A DNA stretch of 64,000 nt. It comes from Streptomyces minutiscleroticus (GTDB lineage Bacteria; Actinomycetota; Actinomycetes; Streptomycetales; Streptomycetaceae). Below, one piece after another: positions 33,081 to 42,071 of the stretch (its first letter is position 1; the number at the start of each line of letters is the position of its first letter). The notes below the pieces were generated by a model. It ran no database searches. It saw only the letters and a program-made list of their open reading frames with translations, and was not told the origin of the DNA. Location: positions 1 through 64,000 of the forward strand of contig NZ_BMVU01000041.1 of the NCBI RefSeq assembly GCF_014650875.1. Direction: 5' to 3'. The position numbers and the translations under genes were made by a program.

Positions 33081-33742
33081 CGTCTCATGGTCCGACCGAA
33101 CCGACTACGACTTCGGTGATTTCCACACTCCGAGCGTGCTGCGGATGCAGCACGGCGAGCCCGGCCGCCTGCCGCGCTCGCCGGCGTCTTCGGCCTGGTC
33201 GAACCCGGTGCCGACGGCGGTGCCCTCACCGTCGAGCCGGCCTCCGGCGGTCATCTGCCGGCGGGGCTGTGAACGAGTGATGTGACTGAGGCAGTTGGGG
33301 TTACCGGCGGTCGCCGTCACCGCGTGCTGCTCGGGCGCATCGCAACCGAATAGGGGTCCGCGAGGAGAGCGCGGCCGCCTCGCAGTAAAACATGTGCATG
33401 CGCTGCTGAAGGGGCGCACGCGCTCTGATGCGACCGAAAGGGAGCGATCAAGTGTGGCGTGCCATCACTTGCGGTGGCGTCGCTCCACGCGCCCCACGCA
33501 CGGGCTGCAGCGGTACGCGAGCGACGCACCACCAATACCGCCTGCCTCCTGGGCCGGGCACCCCAACGGCACTGACCGAGGCCCCGCCGGGCCCGGACGG
33601 CGCGGACGTCGCACCCGGCCTGCACTCTTCGATCTCCCGTGGCAGTCCAGGGGATCCAAGGTCGCCACTCTGCGCTGGAGTCCTCCGGACGGTTCGGCCC
33701 GCGCTTTGGTGAGGCGGGTGCTCAGGGGCGGGTCGGTAATGT

Positions 33743-34267
33743 GTGCGGGTGGAGTACGAGGGTGTAAGCGAGTTGACAGAAGCCGAGTACCGAAACGTCT
33801 GGGACCGCTTCTACGCGGAGTTCGCATTCCGACCGAGCGTGAACCCGGCCGAGTGGCCTGCCATCAAGGAGCCCTCCGATTCCGTCACGTGGAGTCTGGC
33901 GTCACTGGACGAAGACCCGCACTACACGCGTCTGGACCGTTTCGTCGCGCTTGTGGAGCAAGGGCTGACTGCGTGCGTCGAGCCGGAGGCCAGGCTGTTC
34001 GCGCTCGACTGGCAGCACATCTCCTACTCCTTCGCTCCGCACCGGGTCGGCGGGCAGGGACAGCGACCATGGCCGCTGAGCACCTACCCTGACGGCGATT
34101 ACTACATCTACCTCTCGGCGGACTTCCGGCTCGGCAGCTTCGGGCACCCCTGGGAGTCCACGGTGTGTCTGTTCGGCCGGGAGCTGCTGAACGCGGTGGC
34201 GAACGACATCGACGACGTCCTGGGGCCACCGCTGCGCCGTGCTGGTCGCAGGCTGCCTGCACCCTGA
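33743..34267 (+). CDS. DUF2716 family protein
   Basis: The 174-residue product shows VWDRFYAEFAFRPSVNPAEWP, VTWSLASLDEDPHYT, FALDWQHISYSFAPHRV and YPDGDYYIYLSADFRLGSFGHP, then WESTVCLFGRELL. This order is characteristic of DUF2716 proteins of Streptomyces. Function unknown; some related families act as immunity proteins. Start is GTG 33743 (or GTG 33749), with AGGGGCGGG upstream. No operon partner. Confidence 0.75.
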   Translation: MRVEYEGVSELTEAEYRNVWDRFYAEFAFRPSVNPAEWPAIKEPSDSVTWSLASLDEDPHYTRLDRFVALVEQGLTACVEPEARLFALDWQHISYSFAPHRVGGQGQRPWPLSTYPDGDYYIYLSADFRLGSFGHPWESTVCLFGRELLNAVANDIDDVLGPPLRRAGRRLPAP

Positions 34268-34849
34268 CGTCCGCTCCCATCCCGTACTGCGCGAGAAGCC
34301 GCGTCGCCGACCGTGGAGCGGTGCGAGCGCGGTCGAGCGGGTGTCCGTGGGGACCTCGTCCGGTGCCTGGAGGGAGCTGTCCGTGTCGGCGCAGGTGGCC
34401 GCGAGACGGCTCACGGTGGCCGGAAGAATCCCCCGCCGCCTGTGGATTCACAGGTGCTCGGCCACCTCGGTGTGCCGTTCCGTTTCGCTTCTCCGGTCTG
34501 TGCTGTGCGCAGACAAGAGACACCCCAGGACGGGATGGCACTTCCGCGCGCGGTTGCCGAGGCCGGACAGCGGGATGAGCCGTCCACTGCCTGGGAACGT
34601 CGTTGATCAAGCTCGTCGCCCGAGGGGACGGCCCTGAGGGGTGGGGCATGGGCTGAATCGGGGCGGAGGGCCCCGACCGCGGGACCGCACCGTATGCGAT
34701 CGTGCGCGATACGCCCGTACGTGCGCGGTCGTTCCCACAGGCAGCGTGCCACCGACGATGTCTTCTCGCCGACGGGTAAGATCCGGGAGATTCAGCGGAC
34801 GCGCGTGCGCGGTGAGCGCACTTGCGTGACCGTCGCGAGGGGGAACTGC
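34268..34849. other. 582-bp gene-free stretch
   Basis: Open frames here are low in conserved sequence. A possible ancestral receiver domain for the truncated regulator at 34850 is not detectable, so the loss involved deletion rather than simple frameshift. Confidence 0.35.
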
Positions 34850-35257
34850 ATGCTCGTCCTCAGCCAGTACGTGGAACGCTCCTACGCGCTGCGCCTCCTC
34901 GACTCGGACGGCGGAGCCGGAGTGGGCTACCTGCTCAAGGAGCGGGTGAGCGCGGTGGCCGACTTCACGACCGCGATCGAGCGGGTCGCCGCCGGCGGAA
35001 CGGTGGTGGACCCGGAAGTGATCCACCGACTTCTCCGGCTGCGCCAGGACCCCCTGCAGCGGCTGAGTCCCCGGGAACGCGAGGTGCTCGCGCTGATCGC
35101 GGAGGGCCGCACCAACGCCAGTCTGGCGGCGCACCCGTTCATCAGCGAGGCGGCTGTGGACAAGCACATCGGCAACATCTTCAACAAGCTGGATCTGCCG
35201 GTGGACACCGACGGCCACCGGCGGGTGCTGGCGGTCCTCGCCTTCTTGCGGGCGTGA
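34850..35257 (+). CDS. Receiver-less LuxR/NarL-type DNA-binding protein
   Basis: From ATG 34850, which has an excellent GAGGGGGAAC ribosome site, 135 residues are encoded. MLVLSQYVERSYALRLLDSD and GVGYLLKERVSAVADFTTAI correspond to the last third of a NarL receiver (beta4, beta5 with Lys, alpha5). They are followed by VVDPEVIHRLL and the LuxR HTH LSPREREVLALIAEGRTNAS, EAAVDKHIGNIFNKLDL. The phospho-acceptor Asp half is missing. It may be a 5'-truncated gene or a protein that binds DNA without phosphorylation. The good ribosome site favours expression. Confidence 0.65.
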   Translation: MLVLSQYVERSYALRLLDSDGGAGVGYLLKERVSAVADFTTAIERVAAGGTVVDPEVIHRLLRLRQDPLQRLSPREREVLALIAEGRTNASLAAHPFISEAAVDKHIGNIFNKLDLPVDTDGHRRVLAVLAFLRA

Positions 35258-35351
35258 GCCGTGGCCTTCCGCTCGGTGACCGCGGCCGGGAGCCTCGACC
35301 TGTGCGGTGGTCAGGTGGTGTGGGGGCCGGCGCGGTGTCGGGCCGGAAGTG

Positions 35352-35385
35352 CGGGCCCTCGCCGACACCTGTCGACGAGGGCCCG
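35352..35385 (+). terminator. Hairpin downstream of the LuxR-type gene
   Basis: CGGGCCCTCG (35352-35361) pairs with CGAGGGCCCG (35376-35385) across a 14-base loop. It lies about 95 bases after the stop at 35257 and 120 bases from the 3' end of the leftward deacetylase gene. Confidence 0.5.
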
Positions 35386-35483
35386 AAGACGGGCTTTCGG
35401 AGCGGACCTGGCGTGGCCGGGCCTGCGGGGCGCGCCGTGCTCGATCGCGTCGCGCGATCGATGTGCTCTCCCGGCCGGCAGGC

Positions 35484-35507
35484 CGGGCGGGCGGGCGGGC
35501 GGGCGGG
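35484..35507. repeat. G-rich tetranucleotide run (six GGG tracts)
   Basis: GGGC is repeated so that six GGG runs occur between 35485 and 35507, each separated by a single C, ending exactly at the stop codon of the leftward deacetylase gene. The plus strand could fold into a G-quadruplex; the mRNA of the deacetylase gene would carry the C-rich complement. Confidence 0.6.
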
Positions 35508-36341
35508 TCAGCGCAGTCCGGCGAAGAGGTCGTTCTCGGGTGTGGCCGCGCCGGTGGTGTCCTGGACGCGTACGAAGGTCTCCATCCCCATCAGCTCGCC
35601 GAACCTCTCCTTGCCCATCTTGAGGAAGAAGATGTTCTCGCCCTGACTGGCGTGCGCGGCCAGCGCGTCGAACTTCTGGGCGCTGAACGCGGTGGTGTCC
35701 ACCCACGTGGTGATCTCGTCGTCGGGCAGGCCGATCTCGGCCATCGCGGCGGCCTCGGCCGGGTCCGGCTCCGGCACGTCCTCCTGGAACTCGCGCATGA
35801 TCTCGCCGAACCGCTGCATCCCCGAGCGGGGCATCGTGGTCCAGTACACCTTCGGCGTCAGCCCGGTCGTCTCCAGCGCCGCCATCGTGATGCGGTGGGC
35901 CTGGATGTGGTCGGGATGGCCGTAGAAGCCGTTCTCGTCGTAGGTGACGACCACATCGGGCCGGTAGTGCCGCATGAGGTCCGCGAGCCGGGCCGCGCCT
36001 TCCTCCACGGGGGTCTGCCAGAAGGATCCGGGGGCGTCGTTGCTCGGCCAGCCCATCATCCCGGAGTCGGCATAACCCAGCATCTCCAGATCGCTGATCT
36101 TCAGGACCTCACAGCTCGCCTCGAGTTCTTGCCGGCGCATCGCGGCGACCGCCGCCGGATCGTGCCCGGGATCGCCCGGCTTGACGCCTCCCGGTCCGTC
36201 ACCGCAACTGCCGTCGGTACACGTCACCAGAACCGTGCGGATGCCTTCCGCCGCGTACCGCGCGAGGATCCCCCCGGTGCTGGTGGCCTCGTCGTCGGGG
36301 TGGGCGTGTACTGCCATCAGCGTCAAGGGCCGGTCAGTCAT
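35508..36341 (-). CDS. PIG-L family deacetylase (MshB/Mca-like)
   Basis: The 277-residue product has the zinc motif HAHPDDE (residues 12-18), TCTDGSCGDGPGG, LEMLGYADSGMMGWP and the second zinc motif GHPDHIQAH. These are the hallmarks of GlcNAc-inositol deacetylases and mycothiol S-conjugate amidases of actinomycetes. The long body and DSGM segment make it closer to MshB/Mca than to antibiotic deacetylases, but the true mycothiol genes are usually elsewhere, so the substrate is open. ATG 36341 has CAGGAGGAC upstream. Confidence 0.88.
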   Translation of the reverse strand: MTDRPLTLMAVHAHPDDEATSTGGILARYAAEGIRTVLVTCTDGSCGDGPGGVKPGDPGHDPAAVAAMRRQELEASCEVLKISDLEMLGYADSGMMGWPSNDAPGSFWQTPVEEGAARLADLMRHYRPDVVVTYDENGFYGHPDHIQAHRITMAALETTGLTPKVYWTTMPRSGMQRFGEIMREFQEDVPEPDPAEAAAMAEIGLPDDEITTWVDTTAFSAQKFDALAAHASQGENIFFLKMGKERFGELMGMETFVRVQDTTGAATPENDLFAGLR

Positions 36342-36649
36342 GAAGCAGTCCTCCTGTAAAAAAAGCCTGGTCCAAGTGCGCGGTGGGCATACCGCGATCC
36401 TGGGGCCCGGATCGTGGTGGGGCGGGCGACCTGGTGGCCCCCGTGTCTCCCGCCCGAGCGGCGCCGGTTCCCCGATGGATGCAACCGTGCCGACCGGACC
36501 GGCTGTTCCCGGCGCGACCGCTTGGTTTTCCAGAGGTCGGCATTTCAACGTGACCAAGGTACAGGCGCGACCCGCATGCCCCAGCGCCACGTCGGACTCG
36601 GTGAGTTCGAAGCCCGTCCGGTCGAGGTGTCGGCCGCCACCTGAAGCGC
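36342..36649. other. Intergenic region upstream of the deacetylase gene
   Basis: Contains a run of seven As next to the deacetylase ribosome site (36358-36364) and no recognisable gene. Confidence 0.35.
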
Positions 36650-37323
36650 TCAGTCGCACACCTGAAGCGCTCAGTCGCATCCGGGCTCGCGGATTGTTCG
36701 AAGCGGGGCTGCTACCACTCGAATCGCCGGTGCTGCACATGCGTGAACCGCGCCTTTTCGAGGCTCCCGCGCCATTCGTCCGCATCCTGTGTGTCCATGA
36801 TGCGGCGACCCGTCGCATTGCTTCCTCGAGCGCGCCGGCGATCCGTTGCCGCGAGAGCCCTCGGAGCCGACCAGCGCGGTACGCGCCGGACCGTGTAGCC
36901 GCACGGCGGTGAGGGCCTTGACGCGGGTGAGCGGGCGCCCTTACCCCACGACGATGACGTAGTGGGCCCCGGCCGCCTGCTCGGCGCGGATCTCGGGCGC
37001 GGGCGGGCGGTTCGCGCCCGCGGCGAGGACGGCCTCGCCGCGGACGCACCTCAGGGGCGCCGGTGCCTGGTTCCGCGATGAAGCGCAACCGCACGCCAGG
37101 CGCCTGCTTGCGCACGGCGGCGCGGAGCACGGGACCACTGGGGGGCGTCGTGCGCCCGGTGCGTACGAGGATCCGACCCCCGTCGTGCGCCGGATCCGGC
37201 CGGGGCCTCGGCTCGTCGCGAGGCGGTGATGTGCAGGCGATCGGCCGCCGCGGCCACGCTGCCGTCCTCCAGGAGGGCGTCGAGCGAGGTGAGGAGGTGC
37301 GGATTCAATTGCATGAGAGTCAT
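36650..37323 (-). pseudogene. Decayed LysR-family regulator
   Basis: From ATG 37323 the frame reads LNPHLLTSLDALLEDGSVAAAADRLHIT, a LysR HTH start, then loses similarity near 37250. A shifted frame continues with TGRTTPPSGPVLRAAVRKQA and GVRLRFIAEPG (effector-domain start), and another gives ending-like GLSRQRIAGALEEAMRRVA (about 36810). Several frame changes and no intact HTH second helix make it dead. It is divergent from the two-gene operon at 37448, its likely former target. Confidence 0.6.
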
Positions 37324-37447
37324 TGCAAACGTGTTTTACATGCACTTGAGGTTAATGATTGTGCTCTCTACCTTCGAGACGTGGGCGCAACCGCACACGG
37401 TGTGGCCCGATCGACCGCATCACCCCTTCTCAGTTGGGAGTACCGCC

Positions 37448-38281
37448 ATGTCCAAGTCGGTTCAGCACGTCGGTGTCACCGCATCCGCCGACCCCGTTTC
37501 CGACGCGGAACTGCTCGCGCAGACCGCGCTCGCGGTGGAGGCGGCGGGTTCGGCGCTGCGGGAGCGCTTCGGCGACGTCGTCCGCTACGAGACCCGCGAG
37601 GAGTTGATGCGGGCGCTCGCCGCCAACGACGACGCGGCCCTCGACATCCTGCGCCCCCGGCTTGCGGCCCTGCGTCCGGACGCGGGCTGGGTGGAGGACG
37701 AGCTCGCGGGCGGGGCCCTGCCTTCCGGCGAGTGGTGGATCGTGGATCCGGCCGAAGGCAACGTCAATCACCTGCACGCCCTGCCGGATTGGGCGGTCAC
37801 CGCCACTCTCGTGCGTGACAACCAGCCGGTGCTCACCGCGGTCCACCTGCCGTTGACCGGTGAGACCTACACCGCGCTCGCGGGCGGCGGCGCCCACCTC
37901 GACGGCCGGCCGCTGCGCGTGTCCCGGACCGCGGACCTCGGTCTCGGCCTGGTGGCCACGAGCCAGGCCAGGCCGGACGAGGACGAGAAGGTCGTGCGGC
38001 GCATCGGCTCCTCGATCACCGCGATGCTCTTCGACGCGCTGGTGGTGCGCGCCTCCGTGCCCGCGACCCTGCACCTGCTGAACGTGGCCGCCGGTCGGAT
38101 CGATGCCTTCTGGCAGTTCGCCGGGGCCCGCGCGGACCTGCTTCCGGGGGCGCTGCTCGTCGCCGAGGCCGGCGGACGGCTCTCCGATGCCGAGGGCCGC
38201 CCCTGGACCCCCGGGAGCGAGAGCTTCCTGGCCGCCGCCCCCGGCGTGCACGCCGAGGCCGTCGCCACGCTCTCCCGCTGA
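37448..38281 (+). CDS. Inositol-monophosphatase-like protein with altered metal motif
   Basis: The 277-residue product aligns by pattern to IMPase/FBPase phosphatases. WVEDELAGG stands for the first metal Glu region, WWIVDPAEGNVNHLHALPDW for the WIVDP-DGT-N-H-P motif, and RADLLPGALLVAEAGGRLSD for the C-terminal D-AA-LLVEAGG. In the central motif the usual D-G-T is E-G-N (DPAEGN for DPLDGT). This replaces the second metal Asp by Glu and removes the Thr, so activity or substrate may differ. Ribosome-site match is weak. It is 39 bases ahead of the next gene, forming an operon. Confidence 0.8.
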   Translation: MSKSVQHVGVTASADPVSDAELLAQTALAVEAAGSALRERFGDVVRYETREELMRALAANDDAALDILRPRLAALRPDAGWVEDELAGGALPSGEWWIVDPAEGNVNHLHALPDWAVTATLVRDNQPVLTAVHLPLTGETYTALAGGGAHLDGRPLRVSRTADLGLGLVATSQARPDEDEKVVRRIGSSITAMLFDALVVRASVPATLHLLNVAAGRIDAFWQFAGARADLLPGALLVAEAGGRLSDAEGRPWTPGSESFLAAAPGVHAEAVATLSR

Positions 38282-38320
38282 CCTCGCACAAAGCACAAGT
38301 ACCGGAAGGACCGGATCAAC

Positions 38321-38917
38321 ATGACCAAGATCGCCGTACTCGGGAACGGTCGCGTCGGCGGCGGCCTGGCCACAGCCCTCACCCGGGCCGGGCACGAGGT
38401 GACCGTGGCGGACCGCTCGCCGGGCTCTGCCGCCGCCGCTGCCCGGGCAGCGCGGATCGTCCTCAACGCCACGCCGGGCGCCGGCTCGCTGGAGCGGCTC
38501 GTCGCGCTGCGCGAGGAGCTGCGGGGCAAGATCCTCGTAGACGTCTCCAATGCCACCGTCGACGGACCGGACGGACTGCCCGCCGACCTGCTCTACCCGG
38601 GCTCGAGCCTGGCCGAGCAGCTCCAGGAAGCGCTGTCCGACACGCGTGTCGTCAAGACGCTCAACACCATGCTCTTCACGGTGATGACCGCGCCCGCCGC
38701 GCTCACCCAGCCGCCGACCGTCTTCCTCTCCGGCGAGGACCCGGAGGCCAAGCAGGTCGTCCGCGGGCTTCTCGCGGACCTCGGCTGGCACCAGGACTGG
38801 ATCGCGGACCTCGGCGGGATCGGGACCGCACGGGCCACCGAAGCCGCGGTCCTGTTCGTCCCGCATGTGATCCGGTCCAGCGGATTCACGCCCTTTGCCG
38901 TCTCGATCGCCCGCTGA
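38321..38917 (+). CDS. F420-dependent NADP reductase-like Rossmann protein
   Basis: The 198-residue product starts with a dinucleotide-binding fold KIAVLGNGRVGGGLATALTR (GxGxxG), followed by HEVTVADRS, VLNATPGAG, KILVDVSNAT, then RVVKTLNTMLFTVM and VFLSGEDPEAKQVV. This is the pattern of NADPH-dependent F420 reductases/NAD-binding-2 proteins, about 200 residues long. It follows the IMPase-like gene in one operon with AAGGACC before the ATG. Confidence 0.88.
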   Translation: MTKIAVLGNGRVGGGLATALTRAGHEVTVADRSPGSAAAAARAARIVLNATPGAGSLERLVALREELRGKILVDVSNATVDGPDGLPADLLYPGSSLAEQLQEALSDTRVVKTLNTMLFTVMTAPAALTQPPTVFLSGEDPEAKQVVRGLLADLGWHQDWIADLGGIGTARATEAAVLFVPHVIRSSGFTPFAVSIAR

Positions 38918-39356
38918 CAGCCCCGACGCGCCTCTTCGTGACGCATGACCGTAAAACGCGGCGAGCCACCATGCCCCACCCGCGCTCCGGACACCGGAAC
39001 GACGATCACGCTTGAGTCTGCATCAACACCGAAGCCCTGCGCTCTCCCTCAAGGAATGGCGCGGGGCTTCGTCGCATTCCAGGGCCGGCCGACCAGGAGA
39101 CCCCAACCTGGCCGGGCGGGTCCGCTGCCCCTGCCTGCAGGACGGGCTCCGGAGCCGGCGCGGGTCGTGCCATGCGAGAAGGGCGGCTGGGCGGTTGCCG
39201 GGGAGTGCGTCTGCTCGGCGGGGAGGCAGCCGCCTTGGCATGGCGCACGCCGCCGCCGACCACCGCAAGGTGGTTGCCGTCGTGTCCGGACGATTGCCGT
39301 CCGGGACGCCCCCGTCGCCCGGTCGACGGAAGACCGGGGCTGTGGATCCGAGGCTG
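38918..39356. other. Gene-free stretch between convergent units
   Basis: No domain-bearing frame and no strong hairpin are visible. Confidence 0.4.
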
Positions 39357-39983
39357 TCAGTCGACGGTCGCCCGGGGTGAGCCGAGGGGCGGACGGTGCC
39401 GGTCCACGATCCCCTCGACGATTCTCATCAGGCGGTCCCCCGCCTGATCGATGCTTCCATTCTGCGTGCTGACCTGTGCGCCTTCGAGTACGAAGGTGAT
39501 CTCGGCCGCGGCCTGCTCGGGGTCGGGCAGTCCGGCCTCGGTGCACATGCCGACCAGTCTGCGGGTCTGGTGGGCCTTGTGCTTCTCGATCACCTGCCGT
39601 GCGGGATGGGAGCGGTCGGGCAGTTCGGCGAGTGTGTTGATGAACGGGCAGCCCCGGTGCGAGACGGCCGGCAGTCCCTCGGCGATGAAGCGGGCCAGGC
39701 CCAGGATCTGCTCCCTGGGTCGGCCGGGGTACTCGGTCCGGACCCGGTCGAAGGCCGCCTGGTAGTCGGCGGCGACGATCCGCATCCACTCCGCGACCAG
39801 CTCGTCCTTGGTTTCGAAGTGCCGGTAGATCGCCATTTTGGTGGTCTCGGCCTTCTCGGCGATCGCCTGGACGCCCACCCGCCGGATTCCCTCTCTCTGG
39901 AAGAGCTCTTCCGCCGCGTCGAGGATGCGCTCACGGGGCGGCAGTTTCGCCACCCTGCTCGGCCTTCTGACGGTCGATGCCAT
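39357..39983 (-). CDS. TetR/AcrR-family repressor
   Basis: The 208-residue product has a TetR HTH at residues 15-60 (ILDAAEELFQREGIRRVGVQ then AEKAETTKMAIYRHFETKDEL) and a helical ligand domain typical of TetR_C members that hold a Cys/Pro turn (HRGCPFINTLAE). It is divergent from the amidase gene. Three copies of a GATACC-type element lie between them, so it likely represses itself and the amidase. Confidence 0.93.
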   Translation of the reverse strand: MASTVRRPSRVAKLPPRERILDAAEELFQREGIRRVGVQAIAEKAETTKMAIYRHFETKDELVAEWMRIVAADYQAAFDRVRTEYPGRPREQILGLARFIAEGLPAVSHRGCPFINTLAELPDRSHPARQVIEKHKAHQTRRLVGMCTEAGLPDPEQAAAEITFVLEGAQVSTQNGSIDQAGDRLMRIVEGIVDRHRPPLGSPRATVD

Positions 39984-40035
39984 GACTGCTCCGTGACGTC
40001 CGGTCGGGTGCGGGCCCCTGGTCCCACTGCCCTTA

Positions 40036-40096
40036 CGATACCATTCCGTTCCACACGATACCGCTCGGTATCACTAGGGACTCAGCGGTATCGTCT
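40036..40096. promoter_or_regulatory. TetR operator cluster between divergent TetR and amidase genes
   Basis: A perfect dyad GATACCG-CT-CGGTATC is at 40057-40072. Half-site ACGATACC (from 40036) and GCGGTATCG (40085-40093) repeat the same element on both sides. The spacing places the sites across the promoters of both genes. Confidence 0.65.
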
Positions 40097-40115
40097 TGTC
40101 CGATGGGAGATGAGA

Positions 40116-41567
40116 GTGAGAGTTGCCGAGTACGTGAACTACGACGCGGTCGGACTTGCGGAACTGGTGGCCGCAGGGGAGGTGACCCCCGCCGAACTGC
40201 AAGCAGCCGCGCTCGAGGCCACGCAGGCGGTCAATCCGCAGATCAACGCCATCGTGGAGACCTGGCCGGCCGACGACGAGCCCGAGCCCGGCAGCACACC
40301 GCTTGCCGGGGTCCCTTTCCTGGTCAAGGACATCGGCGTCGCCATGGCCGGGCGACGCATGGAGATGGGCAGCCGCCTTGCGGCCGGCAACGTCGCACGC
40401 GCCGACTCCTCCCTGATGCGGCGCTTCCGCCGCGCCGGACTGGTGACGTTCGGACGTACCGCGACGTCGGAGATGGCCTACAGCATGACGACGGAACCAG
40501 TGCTGTACGGCGCGACCCGTAACCCGTGGAACCCGGAGCGGAGTGCGGGCGGATCCAGCGGGGGCTCGGCGGCGGCTGTCGCTGCCGGAGTGGTTCCGGT
40601 CGCACACGGCACCGACGCCGCCGGCTCGCTCCGTGTCCCCGCCGCCCACAACGGCCTCTTCGGGTTGAAGCCCACCCGCGGCCGGGTCTCCATGGGCCCC
40701 GACTTCGACGAGCTCTTCAGCGGCCTGGCCGTGCACGGCAGTGTCAGCCGTACGGTGCGCGACAGTGCGGCCCTGCTCGACCGGATCCGCGGTCCGGAAC
40801 CGGGCGACCCCTACTTCGCCCAGCAGCCGTCCCGGCCGTACACGGAGGAGGTCGCCCGCCATCCGGGCTCGCTGCGCATCGGGGTCCTCACCCAGGCATG
40901 GGGCGGACGCCGCACCGCCGCGCCGGTGGCCGACGCCCTCTCCCGCACCGCGGATCTGCTCGACTCGCTCGGCCACCAGGTGGAGGAGGCCGAGGTCGGC
41001 CTCGGGGCTCACTGGGAGGAGTTCGTGCTGGCCAACGCCCGTCTGTTTACGGCGAACCTCGCGGCCTCGGTCGACGAACTGGCCACCGCCTTCGACCGGC
41101 CCGTCGATTCCTCCACCCTCGAACCGGCGACCCTGTCCGGCTACCACTACGGGCGGCGGGTCAGCGGTCCCCGGTTCGTCGCCGCCCTCACGATCCGCAA
41201 CCGGGTCGCCCGTAGTCTGGCGCGGTACTTCGACACCCACGACATACTGCTCACCCCGACCGTGCCGGAGCTTCCCTCGCCCCTGGGCGCCCATGCCGAG
41301 AGCGCGCAGAGGCTGGACGGCCTCGGCTGGATCGACCGCGTCTTCGGCCGCTCCCCGTTCACCATGCCGTTCAACACGGCGGGCACGCCCGCCATGTCCG
41401 TGCCGGTGACGGCCGACGCCGGAACGGGGCTCCCGATCGGGATGCAGTTCGCCGCCGGATACGGCCTCGAGAGCCGCCTCTTCCGCCTCGCCGGCCAGCT
41501 GGAGCAGGCAAGCCCGTGGTCGGGTCGGATTCCCGCGGTGTGGGCGGGGAATCGCACGGGCCACTGA
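40116..41567 (+). CDS. Amidase (amidase-signature family)
   Basis: The 483-residue product carries the Ser-cis-Ser-Lys triad regions: Lys in VPFLVKDIGVAM, cis-Ser in RSAGGSSGGSAAAVAAG, and nucleophile Ser in HGTDAAGSLRVPAAHNG (family consensus GTDxGGS, here DAAGS), then LFGLKPTRGRVS. It hydrolyses an amide such as an aryl/acyl amide; the substrate is unknown. GTG 40116 has GGGAG at 8 bases and starts MRVAEYV as relatives do; ATG 40110 in the same frame is possible. It is probably repressed by the divergent TetR protein. Confidence 0.92.
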   Translation: MRVAEYVNYDAVGLAELVAAGEVTPAELQAAALEATQAVNPQINAIVETWPADDEPEPGSTPLAGVPFLVKDIGVAMAGRRMEMGSRLAAGNVARADSSLMRRFRRAGLVTFGRTATSEMAYSMTTEPVLYGATRNPWNPERSAGGSSGGSAAAVAAGVVPVAHGTDAAGSLRVPAAHNGLFGLKPTRGRVSMGPDFDELFSGLAVHGSVSRTVRDSAALLDRIRGPEPGDPYFAQQPSRPYTEEVARHPGSLRIGVLTQAWGGRRTAAPVADALSRTADLLDSLGHQVEEAEVGLGAHWEEFVLANARLFTANLAASVDELATAFDRPVDSSTLEPATLSGYHYGRRVSGPRFVAALTIRNRVARSLARYFDTHDILLTPTVPELPSPLGAHAESAQRLDGLGWIDRVFGRSPFTMPFNTAGTPAMSVPVTADAGTGLPIGMQFAAGYGLESRLFRLAGQLEQASPWSGRIPAVWAGNRTGH

Positions 41568-42071
41568 GGAACGCTCCTGAAGCCGGGAGCCCACGAGCCG
41601 TACCGACCAGCCCGCTGCCTACGCGCACGGGGAGCGTCCGCGCCACGTGGCCGTGTCCTGCCCGCCTGCCGTGAGGGGCGGATCCCTCTGTGTTCCGGCC
41701 GGCATACGCCCGCCTGGGGCCGCGCCCTGGGCCTGGCTCCGAGAGCCGGCCGTGACCCCCGGTCCCAGGCACGGCACCACCACGGCCAACCGCTTCGGGC
41801 GGTGCCGCTGCCCGGACCGCCGCACCGCCGAGGCCGCCGCCCGCCGGTGAACCTGAGCGACGGCCCTGTCCGCTCGCCAGGGCCGGGCGCGGTCGACCTG
41901 GATGGGCGAGGGCGCGGTCGACGTGGAGGGTGTCCGCCGCGCGCCGGCCGCCTTCCCTGCCGCTCGCGACGCGGTCGCCCCTGGGGTCCGTACCCGGGTC
42001 TGGGACGAACGGTGACGGGACCGGTGGGGGAGAGGCGGTGCGGTGCGCGTCCGGCACCGTTCCTTGCCCGT
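41568..42071. other. Intergenic stretch with a Cys/His-rich tail fragment
   Basis: At about 41765-41850 a rightward frame ends in RHGTTTANRFGRCRCPDRRT, recalling the HGTxxxY-xxCRCxxCR pattern of small actinobacterial zinc-binding proteins; only this end is recognisable. A repeated GGGCGCGGTCGAC occurs at about 41886 and 41911. Confidence 0.3.

Larger units (their letters stand above)
32894..33742. other. 849-bp region of gene debris
   Basis: Apart from the antitoxin remnant and operator listed separately, a rightward stretch (about 33175-33275) reads LAGVFGLVEPGADGGALTVE ending HLPAGL and a stop, like the C-terminus of a lost gene. No intact gene is present up to 33742. Confidence 0.4.
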
